A program made the position numbers and the translations under genes. Shown one piece after another: positions 52,882 through 61,739 of a DNA stretch of 64,000 nt (the stretch's first letter is position 1; each line of letters starts with the position of its first letter). The stretch is from Campylobacter sp. (GTDB taxonomy: Bacteria > Campylobacterota > Campylobacteria > Campylobacterales > Campylobacteraceae). The notes under the pieces were generated by a model. The model searched no databases, had not been told where the DNA came from, and saw nothing but the letters and a program-made list of their open reading frames with translations. The stretch lies in NCBI RefSeq assembly GCF_019423325.1, contig NZ_JAHZBQ010000002.1, positions 248,001-312,000 of the forward strand. The letters run 5' to 3'.

Positions 52882-53108
52882 AACGCCCCCTCTAATTTTA
52901 ATTTTATACAACTAGTATATTTCCATCTTTAAAAAGTTAATTATAGCGTTTGGTTGAAGATACTTTTGCGCTTTTATATCTTAGTTTCATATATTAAAGG
53001 CTTCTTTTACCTCCTAACCTCTTTTTTATAATTATTCTCCGATTTTCTACTTCATTATTTTTTCATAAAATAGAATAAAATTTTGCCTAACAATGGTAAA
53101 ATTTCGAA

Positions 53109-53540
53109 TCAACTTATTTTCCTTGCAAAATCTTTTTCAGTTATTCCTCTTTCTCGAATCTCAACTCTCTTGTTCTCGGGTGCTGAAGTTTCTATTTCTT
53201 CTTCGGTTCGATATTTTTTTCCAAAATAAATATCTTGCCAATAAGCAATCGTGTTTGCGTTTCTTCCATCAGATGTTCTTGTTATAGTTTTTTTAGTGCT
53301 AGGTTTTATTATTTTTACCTCATTACTCTCCAGTATAGATAACCTATCTTGAACACTACTAGCTTTCATTTTTAGTTTTGGAATTTCCAAAACTCCCAAG
53401 CTCTCGTTTGTGTCAGGATCAAAGATTTCATCATCTTTTTCAAAAATAATAAATATATCTCCAACTTTAACACCATCTAAATCGCCTTTGTTTATGGCCA
53501 CTCTATGACTATCTATTATTTTTACAATTCGTGCTTCCAT
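53109..53540 (-). CDS. AT-rich protein of unknown function with FlgT-C-like beta domain
   Basis: The 143-residue protein has an N-terminal half that reads VAINKGDLDGVKVGDIFIIF, then PDTNESLGVLEIPKLKMKAS and DRLSILES. This is the pattern of a small beta-barrel seen at the C-terminus of FlgT-like and various mobile-element proteins. The rest is charged and ends in a helix. It is the second gene of an AT-rich pair whose codon use contrasts sharply with hemD and argH on either side; it starts two bases after the partner's stop. Function unknown. Confidence 0.55.
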   Translation of the reverse strand: MEARIVKIIDSHRVAINKGDLDGVKVGDIFIIFEKDDEIFDPDTNESLGVLEIPKLKMKASSVQDRLSILESNEVKIIKPSTKKTITRTSDGRNANTIAYWQDIYFGKKYRTEEEIETSAPENKRVEIRERGITEKDFARKIS

Positions 53541-53542
53541 TA

Positions 53543-54076
53543 TTAATTTTCTCCTTGTAAGTTTAAAAATTTTTTCGATATCACTTCTTCAATATCACTT
53601 TCTTTGAGTTGTAAACTAAAATACAAACTACTATTATACTGCTTTGGCAGAGGTTTATCAATTCGATACAAAATTTGAATATGGCATGTCTTATCATTGC
53701 CCTGTACATATTTTACAATGCCTATACCGACAAATACCTCAATATTTTCACTATCTATAAAGTAAAGCCTTATAATATCATTATAGGTTAATTTAATGGA
53801 TGATTTATTTAAAAATAGCTCGTTGCCATCCACCTCTCTATGTAAGGGTCTAAGTTTAAGTTTTTTAATTAAGCTATAATCTGTCACATACTGCCTCATA
53901 TTATACAAGTAACCAACAAGTATTGAGACTACGATTAGAAAAATGAAAATAAACAAAATAAGCCACTTAATACTTATTAAGTCGCCTACATTAACAAATA
54001 AAGTAACCATAGCTGATAAAGAACCAGATACGCCTATAATAATGGCAATTATATGTGCTTTGAGATACTCAAGCAT
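53543..54076 (-). CDS. AT-rich membrane protein, partner of the 53109-53540 gene
   Basis: The 177-residue protein has two closely spaced N-terminal membrane helices (AHIIAIIIGVSGSLSAMVTL and LILFIFIFLIVVSILVGYLY), then a soluble beta-rich domain of about 115 residues (LRPLHREVDGNELFLNKSSI ... VFVGIGIVKYVQGNDKTCHI). The layout, a two-helix anchor with a cytosolic beta domain beside a soluble partner, is common in small accessory cassettes, but I know no named system with these two. No promoter is certain; the region upstream to argH is AT-rich. Confidence 0.55.
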   Translation of the reverse strand: MLEYLKAHIIAIIIGVSGSLSAMVTLFVNVGDLISIKWLILFIFIFLIVVSILVGYLYNMRQYVTDYSLIKKLKLRPLHREVDGNELFLNKSSIKLTYNDIIRLYFIDSENIEVFVGIGIVKYVQGNDKTCHIQILYRIDKPLPKQYNSSLYFSLQLKESDIEEVISKKFLNLQGEN

Positions 54077-54126
54077 CAGATACCTTTTTATAAAAATTTT
54101 ATACTACTATATTTAAGCAAAATAAT

Positions 54127-55509
54127 TCAAATTTTCAGCCACTCGTTTAAAATTTCAATCTGCGCCGCAACGCTCTCATTCGCCGTGCCTCCTTGCGACT
54201 TGCGCGCCTCTTTAGAGGCGTTTAGATCAAGAAATTTAACCGCACCCGCGTCCAAGCTTTCATCCACGCTTGCAAGCTGCTGCGCGTTTAGCTCGCTCAA
54301 ATCTAGACCTAAATTTTCCGCATACGCCACGGCCTTGCCCGTGATGAAGTGCGCCTGGCGAAACGGCACGTTTTTCTCCCGCACGAGATAATCAGCCAGA
54401 TCGGTCGCGCTCAGGTGCCCGCGCCTGGTCATCGCGAGCATATTTTGCTCGTTAAATTTAGCCGTTTTTAGCATCTGTTTTAAAATTTCAAGGCTCGCAA
54501 GCGCGGCGGCGACGCTATCAAAAACGCCCTCCTTGTCCTCCTGCATGTCCTTGTTGTATGCTAGCGGCAAGCCCTTCATCACCGTTAGCAGCGCGACGAG
54601 ATTGCCGTTTACGCGCCCCGTTTTGCCGCGGATTAGCTCGGCGACGTCGGGGTTTTTCTTCTGCGGCATGATCGAGCTGCCCGTGCTGTACGCGTCGCTG
54701 ATCGTCACAAATCCGAACTCCTGCGAGCTCCACAAGATGAGCTCCTCGCACAGGCGGGAGGCATGCGTCATCAGCACGCTTACGTTAAACAAAATCTCCA
54801 GCGCAAAATCGCGGTCGCTGACGCTATCCATCGCGTTTGGCGTCACTCCCGCAAAGCCTAGCTGCTGCGCGACCAGCTCGCGGTTTATAGGGTGCGGCGT
54901 GCCCGCAAGCGCGGCAGAGCCCAGCGGACAGAGGTTGTTTCGCTCGCGCGAGCTAGTAAAGCGCTCATAGTCGCGGCGAAACATAAACGCGTAAGCAAGC
55001 AAATGATAGGCAAGGCTAACGGGCTGAGCGTGCTGAAGGTGCGTGTAGCCGGGCATCAGCGTGTCCGCGTGCTTGCTAGCGATATCTCGCAGCGCGGCGA
55101 CTAGCTCGCGAGTTTTTTCGGCGAGCGCGGCACCGCTTTTAAGCACGTAGAGGCGAAAATCAAGCGCGACCTGATCGTTTCTGCTGCGCGCGGTGTGCAG
55201 CCTGCCGCCAAGATCGCTTCCGATGAGCTCGCTTAGGCGCTTTTCGACCGCCATATGGATGTCCTCGTCGGCGGTTTTAAACTCAAATTTTCCGCTTTTT
55301 ATCTCTTCAAACACGGCGTCAAGCCCTGCGACGATCTTTTCGCTCTCGTCAGGCTTTAAGATCCCGCAGGCGCCGAGCATTCTTGCATGTGCCTTGCTGC
55401 CTGCGATATCCTCCTGCCAAAGCGCCCTATCAAAGCCGATCGAGGCGTTAAACTCCTCCAAAAGCGCCGAACTCGCCTCGCTAAAGCGCCCCTCCCACAT
55501 TTTTTTCAC
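54127..55509 (-). CDS. argH: argininosuccinate lyase
   Basis: This enzyme splits argininosuccinate into arginine and fumarate, the last step of arginine synthesis. The fumarase/aspartase superfamily signature GSSIMPQKKNPD (near residue 275), the substrate loop GGRLHTARSRNDQVALD and MPGYTHLQHAQPVSLAYH with its catalytic His are intact over 460 residues. The end of the gene abuts the AT-rich pair. The following 185-bp gap upstream holds no gene. Confidence 0.95.
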   Translation of the reverse strand: MKKMWEGRFSEASSALLEEFNASIGFDRALWQEDIAGSKAHARMLGACGILKPDESEKIVAGLDAVFEEIKSGKFEFKTADEDIHMAVEKRLSELIGSDLGGRLHTARSRNDQVALDFRLYVLKSGAALAEKTRELVAALRDIASKHADTLMPGYTHLQHAQPVSLAYHLLAYAFMFRRDYERFTSSRERNNLCPLGSAALAGTPHPINRELVAQQLGFAGVTPNAMDSVSDRDFALEILFNVSVLMTHASRLCEELILWSSQEFGFVTISDAYSTGSSIMPQKKNPDVAELIRGKTGRVNGNLVALLTVMKGLPLAYNKDMQEDKEGVFDSVAAALASLEILKQMLKTAKFNEQNMLAMTRRGHLSATDLADYLVREKNVPFRQAHFITGKAVAYAENLGLDLSELNAQQLASVDESLDAGAVKFLDLNASKEARKSQGGTANESVAAQIEILNEWLKI

Positions 55510-55693
55510 GCTCGCTCCTTCGTTTAAATTTTCGGTGATTTTTTAAAATTTTAAATCTCGCCGCACAAGATTTGTGGGCGAGAAAAAAGGCTAAAGCGCG
55601 GTAAATTCCTAAAAAACGCGTGTGCCACGTTTTTGCACTAGACTTTGGAATTTATTGCGCCTCAAGCTTAGCGCTTCAAAAGCGCTTGCCAGC

Positions 55694-56323
55694 TTATTCG
55701 ATCCACTTTACTACGTCATCCATGCTGCGGCGGATCTTTTGCGGCTGCGGGTTTACGCGGTAGCCGAAAGGCACTAGCAGCGCCACGCGGCGATCGTTCC
55801 AATCAATGCCTAAAATTTCATTTAGCGCCGCGCGATCAAAGCCCTCCATCGGGCAGCTGTCGATGCCGCGGCTTGCGGCCTCGTTCATCATCGCAAGTGC
55901 TGCGAACATGCACTGCGCGTGCGACCAATTAAATAGCTCCTCATCGTCGTTGTGAAAATAACCGCTTAAAAAATCTTGATAAAATTTATGCCTGTCGCCG
56001 ATATATTTGGGCGCTTCATCTTTTTTACGCGTAATCATTCGCTCGATATAATCACTTCCTAGCTTTATGTCCTTGATCTTTGCTAAAATCACGACCAGAT
56101 GTGAGCAAGAGGTGATCTGCGGCTGATTCCACGATTTTTCGCGGATCCGTTCGCGCAGCGCGCCGTTTTGCACGACTAAAAAGTCCCATTGCTCTAGCCC
56201 CGTAGAACTAGGTGCTAAGATGCCTGCCTGCAAAATGGCGTCAAAATCGGCTTTGCCGATTTTTTTGTTCTCGTCAAAAATTTTGCACGCGTGGCGAAAT
56301 TTCATAATCTCTAAATGTGTCAT
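55694..56323 (-). CDS. NAD(P)H-dependent nitroreductase family protein
   Basis: This 209-residue FMN-binding oxidoreductase resembles NfsB/RdxA. FRHACKIFDENKKI holds the phosphate-binding Arg/His segment, ILAPSSTGLEQWDFLVV the Ser and Gln/Trp of the flavin loop, and MNEAASRGIDSCPMEGF with VALLVPFGYR the C-terminal flavin-contacting parts. AAGGAGAG precedes the ATG. Relatives in Helicobacter and Campylobacter activate metronidazole, but the physiological electron acceptor is not evident. It lies ten bases after the CgpA-like gene and may share its transcript. Confidence 0.85.
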   Translation of the reverse strand: MTHLEIMKFRHACKIFDENKKIGKADFDAILQAGILAPSSTGLEQWDFLVVQNGALRERIREKSWNQPQITSCSHLVVILAKIKDIKLGSDYIERMITRKKDEAPKYIGDRHKFYQDFLSGYFHNDDEELFNWSHAQCMFAALAMMNEAASRGIDSCPMEGFDRAALNEILGIDWNDRRVALLVPFGYRVNPQPQKIRRSMDDVVKWIE

Positions 56324-56332
56324 AGTCTCTCC

Positions 56333-57520
56333 TTAATTAGAATTTTTGTAGATCAAATACCCGCCATCTTTGCGTCTGATGCTGAGGTTGCCCTCGCGCG
56401 AGCGCACGCCGATACGGTAGTAGCCGTCCTCTTTGGTGACGTTGATGTCGCTAAAGCCGCCGATATTTACAGCAAAGCTCGCACCGCTAAGCGGGATCTC
56501 TTGGCGCCAAAACTCCGCTTCAAGCGTGCCAACATTTGCGTCAGAGCTTTTGAAATCGTCTGCGGTGATGAGCTGCACGCTGTCTTTGCGGATGACAAAT
56601 TTTAATCCATTGTCAAATTTAAGCGTCTCTAGCGGTAGCTCCAGGCGCGGCGCGAAGCTAGGCGTGATGCCACTTTGCGAGGCCTGCTTTTGTAAATTTG
56701 GATCAGTCGAAGTAACCGAGACGTCCAGTGCCCTATGTAGCGCGGGTTTGGCGCTAGCGCTTAGCACGAAGTCATCGTGCCAATCAATCGAGCGATTGAC
56801 ATCAACGATCTTTTCGTGCAGGACCCCGTCGTCGTCCCTATATCGCACAATTAAGCTTTCGATCGTAAGGGCGTCGGAGGGAAGCGCAAAGGTTTGCTGC
56901 GTAAAATTTTTAGGCGCGGGAGTATTTTGCGACGTGGCGGAGGAGCTTTGCGCCGGATTGGAATTTTGCGGAGCAGATTGCGCGTTTTGTTGCATAGTGG
57001 AGTTTTGCACTGTAGAATTTTGCGCTGTAGAATTCTGTGCCGCCTTGAAATTTTGCGCTATCGTAGAATTTGGCTCGCTTACTTCTGGCACGATCGGTAA
57101 CTCATCAGGAGGCGGAAGCGTCGCAGCTGAAGGCTGCGCAGAAGAGTTCAGCTCCATTTTAATGACCTGCGAAGGAGCGCCAATGCCCGCTTGGGGCGCA
57201 GAAGCTTTTTTTTCGGTCTGCGAGAGCTGTGCGCTCACGGCTTTTTTAGCGACGCTTGCTTTAATGCTGGAATTCGCTTCTACGGCGCTTTTTTGCATTG
57301 CTGCGGTAGGGCTTTTAGATGTTTCAGGTCTCATTATAGCTTGCTTTTTAGCGTTTGGGCTTTGAGCACCTGTTTTTGGCTCTTTAATCGCCAAATCGGT
57401 AGAATTTTGCTCTTTTACCGCGGCGATGTTGGGTTTCGTAGCGTTTGAATTTGCGCCATTTAAATTCTCTGCGTTTAAAAAAGCACAAAGACCTAAAATT
57501 AGCAAAGAAATTTTTCTCAT
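56333..57520 (-). CDS. CgpA-like periplasmic protein with AMIN-type C-terminus and many N-glycosylation sequons
   Basis: The 395-residue exported protein has a signal peptide (ISLLILGLCAFLNAEN), a low-complexity Ser/Ala/Asn/Gln middle with tandem QNST units (about 155-205), and a C-terminal beta-rich domain (LPLETLKFDNGLKFVIRKDS ... YYRIGVRSREGNLSIRR) like AMIN domains. It carries six bacterial sequons D/E-x-N-x-S/T, at Asn 39, 83, 125, 242, 360 and 378. Position and make-up match C. jejuni Cj1670c (CgpA), a substrate of the Pgl glycosylation system, as I recall. The start overlaps the FtsB-like gene stop. Confidence 0.7.
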   Translation of the reverse strand: MRKISLLILGLCAFLNAENLNGANSNATKPNIAAVKEQNSTDLAIKEPKTGAQSPNAKKQAIMRPETSKSPTAAMQKSAVEANSSIKASVAKKAVSAQLSQTEKKASAPQAGIGAPSQVIKMELNSSAQPSAATLPPPDELPIVPEVSEPNSTIAQNFKAAQNSTAQNSTVQNSTMQQNAQSAPQNSNPAQSSSATSQNTPAPKNFTQQTFALPSDALTIESLIVRYRDDDGVLHEKIVDVNRSIDWHDDFVLSASAKPALHRALDVSVTSTDPNLQKQASQSGITPSFAPRLELPLETLKFDNGLKFVIRKDSVQLITADDFKSSDANVGTLEAEFWRQEIPLSGASFAVNIGGFSDINVTKEDGYYRIGVRSREGNLSIRRKDGGYLIYKNSN

Positions 57521-58257
57521 TTTTTAAGGTCCGGATCGAGCGAGCGACGCTCTAAATAAAGCTTTTGCAGCTCAGCGTTTTCCTCTTTTAGCCGCTCGAC
57601 GTCGGTGAATAAAAACGCCTTTTCTTTTTGCAGCTGGCGCAGCACTTCAAACGATCGCTTGCCAAATAGCACGTCACCCACGAAGATGCCTGCAAAAACA
57701 ACGCAGACGATCAGCGCAAGAGCTGCAAAAATCTGCTTAAGCGGTGAAAACGGATTGATAAAATTCAGCCGTTCTTTTAAATTTTTATGCTTCTTTAAAG
57801 CTTTTTTAGCGACAGTATCTGCGTTTTGCGGCGCAAAAGAAAATCCTTGCGTGGCAGAATTTATGTCTTGAGCCGCAAAGCCCGTGCCTTGAGAGCTGTA
57901 GTCTGCACTTTGAGCCGCAAAGCCCGCGTCTGCTTGCGCGCTACCTTCGTAGTTTCCGCTTGCAGCGGAGCTTTTGCCGCTTAAATTAGAGTTACCACTT
58001 GTGGCATCAGAGGCAGAACCTGCTTCGTCTATACCGCGCGAAGCTCCGTTGCGATTTTTCCGGAAGCCAGCCCCTACCTCGCTAAAGCCTCCGCCAAAAT
58101 TTTCATCGCTATAAAATTCTTCATCGTCAAAAAAATCGTCCTCGTCAAGGTCTGCGTCTGAATATCTGCCTTGCGTGTCCGTATAACCCGCTCCGTCCGC
58201 ATAGGTACGCTGCGCACCGCCTTTTAAGCCCCGCTTGGACTTTTTTTTAAAAAACAT
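57517..58257 (-). CDS. FtsB/DivIC-like septum protein with a long disordered N-terminal extension
   Basis: The core is at the C-terminus: one membrane helix (IFAALALIVCVVFAGIFVGD, about 177-196) followed by a periplasmic coiled coil (EVLRQLQKEKAFLFTDVERL, KEENAELQKLYLERRSLDPD), the FtsB/DivIC shape. FtsB-like proteins bridge FtsQ and FtsL in the divisome. The first 150 or so residues are acidic and Ser/Gly/Ala-rich with repeated GFAAQ and SAxxSSQ-like units, which an ordinary 90-residue FtsB lacks. It lies between eno and the CgpA-like gene, the order I recall from C. jejuni. Confidence 0.65.
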   Translation of the reverse strand: MFFKKKSKRGLKGGAQRTYADGAGYTDTQGRYSDADLDEDDFFDDEEFYSDENFGGGFSEVGAGFRKNRNGASRGIDEAGSASDATSGNSNLSGKSSAASGNYEGSAQADAGFAAQSADYSSQGTGFAAQDINSATQGFSFAPQNADTVAKKALKKHKNLKERLNFINPFSPLKQIFAALALIVCVVFAGIFVGDVLFGKRSFEVLRQLQKEKAFLFTDVERLKEENAELQKLYLERRSLDPDLKK

Positions 58258-58258
58258 T

Positions 58259-59512
58259 TTAAATTCGGCTTCCTAAAAACTCGTCCGTCTCGCGCTCGAT
58301 CTCAAGCAGGCGGTTGTATTTAGCGTTGCGTTCACTTCTTGAGGTCGCGCCCGTTTTGATTTGGCCCGTATTCATCGCGACGGCGAAGTCCGCGATAAAG
58401 CTATCTTCGCTCTCGCCGCTTCTGTGGCTCATCACGCAGCGATAGCCTTTGCGCTGAGCTAGGCGGATCGTTTGCATCGTTTGGCTGACGGTACCGATTT
58501 GATTTGGCTTGATTAAAATCGCGTTGCCTACGCCCTTGGCGATGCCTTCGCGTAAAATTTTCTCGTTCGTTACAAATAGATCATCGCCCACGAGCTGTAC
58601 TTTAGAGCCAAGCTTGCTCGTTAGCTTCGCCCAGCCAGCCCAGTCGTCCTCGCTTAGGCCATCCTCGATCGAAAATATCGGATACTTCTCGCAAAGACGT
58701 GCGTATCGCTCTATCAGCTCTTCGCTGCTAAATTCTTTGCCTTCTAGCTTATATTTGCCGTTTTCGTACAGCTCGCTAGCTGCGACGTCAAGGGCTAGCT
58801 TGATCTGCTCGCCCGCTTTATAGCCTGCTTTTTCGATAGCTTGCATGATTAGTTTGATAGGCTCTTCGTTATCGTTTAAGTTCGGCGCAAATCCGCCCTC
58901 GTCGCCCACTGCCGTGCTGTGACCGGCCGCGTTTAGAAGTCCTTTTAGCGTGTGGTAAATTTCGCTCGCCGCTCGCAGCGCGTCGCTAAATTTATCAAAT
59001 CCAAACGGCATAATCATAAATTCTTGAAAATCTACGCTGTTGTTCGCGTGCGCGCCGCCGTTAATGATATTAAACATCGGCACCGGTAGCACGCTAGCGT
59101 TCGCGCCGCCAAGATAGCGATACAAAGGCACGTCAAGGCTTTTAGCCGCCGCGCGCGCTACCGCCATAGATACGCCAAGCACCGCATTTGCGCCCAAATT
59201 TGAGTAGTTATCGGTGCCGTCAAGCTCCCTCATCTGCTCATCAAGTGCTTTTTGATCAAACGCATCAAGTCCGATCACGGCTTCGGCGATCTGGGAATTT
59301 ACGTTTTCTACCGCCTTTAGCACGCCCTTGCCGCAGTATCTTTCGTCTTTGTCGCGAAGTTCCAGCGCCTCGCGTTTGCCCGTGCTTGCGCCGCTTGGAA
59401 CTATCGCGCTTGCTACGGTGCCGTCGCTTAGAGCTACGGTCGCCTTCACGGTCGGGTTGCCGCGGCTGTCAAGTACCTCTATCGCATAAACATCTTCGAT
59501 ATAAATCATCAT
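58259..59512 (-). CDS. eno: enolase
   Basis: Enolase interconverts 2-phosphoglycerate and phosphoenolpyruvate; here it probably runs toward gluconeogenesis together with PckA. Signatures present are VLDSRGNPTVKATV at the N-terminus, GANAVLGVSMAVARAAA, the metal ligands in SIEDGLSEDDW and VGDDLFVTN, and LIKPNQIGTVSQT. At 417 residues it is normal. Two adjacent ATG codons are possible starts; both follow GGAGATGA, and the first overlaps the recA stop by four bases. Confidence 0.96.
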   Translation of the reverse strand: MMIYIEDVYAIEVLDSRGNPTVKATVALSDGTVASAIVPSGASTGKREALELRDKDERYCGKGVLKAVENVNSQIAEAVIGLDAFDQKALDEQMRELDGTDNYSNLGANAVLGVSMAVARAAAKSLDVPLYRYLGGANASVLPVPMFNIINGGAHANNSVDFQEFMIMPFGFDKFSDALRAASEIYHTLKGLLNAAGHSTAVGDEGGFAPNLNDNEEPIKLIMQAIEKAGYKAGEQIKLALDVAASELYENGKYKLEGKEFSSEELIERYARLCEKYPIFSIEDGLSEDDWAGWAKLTSKLGSKVQLVGDDLFVTNEKILREGIAKGVGNAILIKPNQIGTVSQTMQTIRLAQRKGYRCVMSHRSGESEDSFIADFAVAMNTGQIKTGATSRSERNAKYNRLLEIERETDEFLGSRI

Positions 59513-60552
59513 TCATCTCCACTTTGTAAATTTTCTTCATCGTCCGCGTCTGCGCTGAAATTTACGCTGCCCATCTGCTCGCGGATCTTTGCAGTGATCT
59601 CTTCGGCGATGGCAGGGTTATTCTCTAGATAAATTTTAGCGTTTTCGCGCCCTTGACCTAGCTTAGTGTCGCCGTAGCTGAACCATGCGCCGCTTTTATC
59701 AACGATGTCGAGCTTGACGCCGTAATCGATCAGCTCGCCCACCTTGCTGATGCCCTTGCCAAACATTATGTCAAATTCCGCGATCTTAAACGGCGGCGCC
59801 ACCTTGTTTTTCACGACTTTGACCTTGGCGCGGTTGCCGATACTCTCTTCATTTTGTTTCAAAGTAGCGATCTTGCGTATGTCGATGCGCACTGAAGCGT
59901 AAAATTTAAGCGCATTGCCGCCGGTCGTCGTCTCGGGCGTGCCGTAACCCATCGCGCCGATCTTCATACGGATTTGGTTGATAAAGATCACCGTCGTATT
60001 CATCTTATGCACGACGCCGGCGAGCTTGCGCAGCGCTTGGCTCATAAGTCGCGCCTGAAGCCCCACATGCTGATCGCCCATATCGCCCTCGATCTCGTTT
60101 TTCGGCGTAAGCGCGGCAACGCTATCTACGACGATAAGATCGATCGCACCGCTTTTTGCCAGGGTTTCTACGATATCGAGCGCCTGCTCGCCGAAGTCGG
60201 GCTGAGAGACGTAGAGATTGTCGGTATCTACGCCTAAATTTGAAGCATATTTGACGTCCAGCGCGTGCTCGGCGTCCACGAATGCGCAAATTCCGCCCGC
60301 CTTTTGGCACTCGGCGATGATGTGAAGCGTAAGCGTCGTCTTTCCTGAGCTCTCTGGCCCGTAAACCTCGATGATGCGCCCTTTCGGCACGCCGCCGATG
60401 CCAAGCGCGATGTCAAGCCCCACCGAGCCCGTAGAGATGGCGTCTATCGGCTCGACCTGCTTATCGCCCAGCCGCACAAGCGTGCCCTTGCCGAAAGCTT
60501 TGTCGATCGATTTTAGCGCCGCATCCAGCGTCTTTTTCTTTCCCTCGTCCAT
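59509..60552 (-). CDS. recA: recombinase A
   Basis: RecA forms the nucleoprotein filament for homologous recombination and SOS induction. The Walker A loop EVYGPESSGKTTLTLH, the ALKFYASVRIDIRK signature and the DNA-binding loops (EGDMGDQHVGLQARLMSQ; GAMGYGTPETTTGGNALK) are intact. I start at the ATG at 60552, which has AAGGAAAAAC upstream, giving 347 residues with MDEGKKKTLDAAL; the longer frame to 60576 has no ribosome site. A TAAAAT-like -10 lies just upstream at about 60580-60585. No LexA-type operator is seen, as expected for campylobacters. Confidence 0.96.
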   Translation of the reverse strand: MDEGKKKTLDAALKSIDKAFGKGTLVRLGDKQVEPIDAISTGSVGLDIALGIGGVPKGRIIEVYGPESSGKTTLTLHIIAECQKAGGICAFVDAEHALDVKYASNLGVDTDNLYVSQPDFGEQALDIVETLAKSGAIDLIVVDSVAALTPKNEIEGDMGDQHVGLQARLMSQALRKLAGVVHKMNTTVIFINQIRMKIGAMGYGTPETTTGGNALKFYASVRIDIRKIATLKQNEESIGNRAKVKVVKNKVAPPFKIAEFDIMFGKGISKVGELIDYGVKLDIVDKSGAWFSYGDTKLGQGRENAKIYLENNPAIAEEITAKIREQMGSVNFSADADDEENLQSGDE

Positions 60553-60775
60553 GTTTTTCCTTAAAAATAAATTCACCTGATTTTACCAAATTTGAAATGA
60601 ATTTTTGATTATTCGCTCAAATTCGGCGCGGCATCGGAATTTGAAATTTTTCAAAAGCGCAAAAGCTCTGCGCGGCAAGCGGAGAGCATTAAATTTAGCC
60701 TTTTAAACGAACCCTGTTTTTCACGTTTTTCTTTAGAAATTCCGCATTTTTATGAGGGCTGTAGCAAAATTTCAC

Positions 60776-60781
60776 TATAAT
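60776..60781 (+). promoter_or_regulatory. -10 box TATAAT of mqnD
   Basis: CACTATAATTTCGC lies about 61 bases before the TTG start of mqnD, giving a leader of roughly 55 bases with AAGGA as the ribosome site. Confidence 0.5.
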
Positions 60782-60842
60782 TTCGCAACATTTTGGAATC
60801 ACGCCGCGCGCGAAATTTAAAGCGGAGCAAAAAGGATAAAAT

Positions 60843-61739
60843 TTGAAGATTTTTAAGTATATAAACGTCGCTCACTCGCCCGACGCCGACGACATTTTTA
60901 TGTATAAGGCGATTGATTTCGGTTGGGTGAGTTCCAAAAATCTAAAGCTTAGCGCCACCGCGCTTGATATCCAGACGCTAAACGACGAGGCGCTAAAGGG
61001 CACATACGAGGCCACGGCGATTAGCTTCGCGCTATATCCTCTTATCTGCGACGAATACACGCTTTTGCGCACGGCGGTGAGCTTCGGCGAGGGCTACGGC
61101 CCAAAGCTCGTTAAGAAAAAGGACGCGGTTTTGAAGCGAAATTTCAAAGTCGCGCTCAGCGGCAAACACACGACTAATGCCCTGCTTTTTCGCATGGCCT
61201 ACCCGCAGGCGCGCATAGTTTATAAAAACTTCCTAGAAATCGAGAGCGCGGTCTTAAGCGGCGAGGTGGACGCGGGAGTACTGATACACGAAAGCATTCT
61301 TGACTTTTCGGACGAGCTTTGCGTGGAGCGCGAGATCTGGGATATCTGGAGCGAGCTAGCGGGCGAAAATTTGCCGCTGCCGCTGGGAGGTATGGCGGTT
61401 CGCCGCAGCCTGCCGATAACGGATGCCATCGAGTGCGAGCGCGTGCTAACCGAAGGCGTGCGCATCGCCACCGCGCATAAGCCCTTTTTGTCGCACATGC
61501 TCATGGAGCGAAATCTCATCCGCGTGGACGACGCAAAGCTCGAAAAATATCTGAGCCTTTATGCTAACGAGGCCTCGATCGAGCTTTCGGGGTCGCAGAT
61601 AAGGGCGGTAGATAGGCTGTTTGAACTTGGCTACGAGCGCGGATTTTACCCTGCGCCGCTTAGCGCGCAGGAGAATTTTATCCCGCGTGAATATAACGAG
61701 ATCCGTTTTGCAGACTGCGGCGGGCAAAACCCGATGTAA
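60843..61739 (+). CDS. mqnD: 1,4-dihydroxy-6-naphthoate synthase (futalosine pathway)
   Basis: MqnD makes 1,4-dihydroxy-6-naphthoate from cyclic dehypoxanthinyl futalosine in the alternative menaquinone pathway used by epsilonproteobacteria. The N-terminal HSPDADDIFMYKAID motif, the central ISFALYPLI and ALSGKHTTNALLF segments, and the late LPLPLGGMAVRRSL match the periplasmic-binding-protein-like fold. Length is 298 residues. The TTG start has AAGGA upstream. Menaquinone is the electron carrier for fumarate respiration, in line with DcuC. Confidence 0.88.
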   Translation: MKIFKYINVAHSPDADDIFMYKAIDFGWVSSKNLKLSATALDIQTLNDEALKGTYEATAISFALYPLICDEYTLLRTAVSFGEGYGPKLVKKKDAVLKRNFKVALSGKHTTNALLFRMAYPQARIVYKNFLEIESAVLSGEVDAGVLIHESILDFSDELCVEREIWDIWSELAGENLPLPLGGMAVRRSLPITDAIECERVLTEGVRIATAHKPFLSHMLMERNLIRVDDAKLEKYLSLYANEASIELSGSQIRAVDRLFELGYERGFYPAPLSAQENFIPREYNEIRFADCGGQNPM

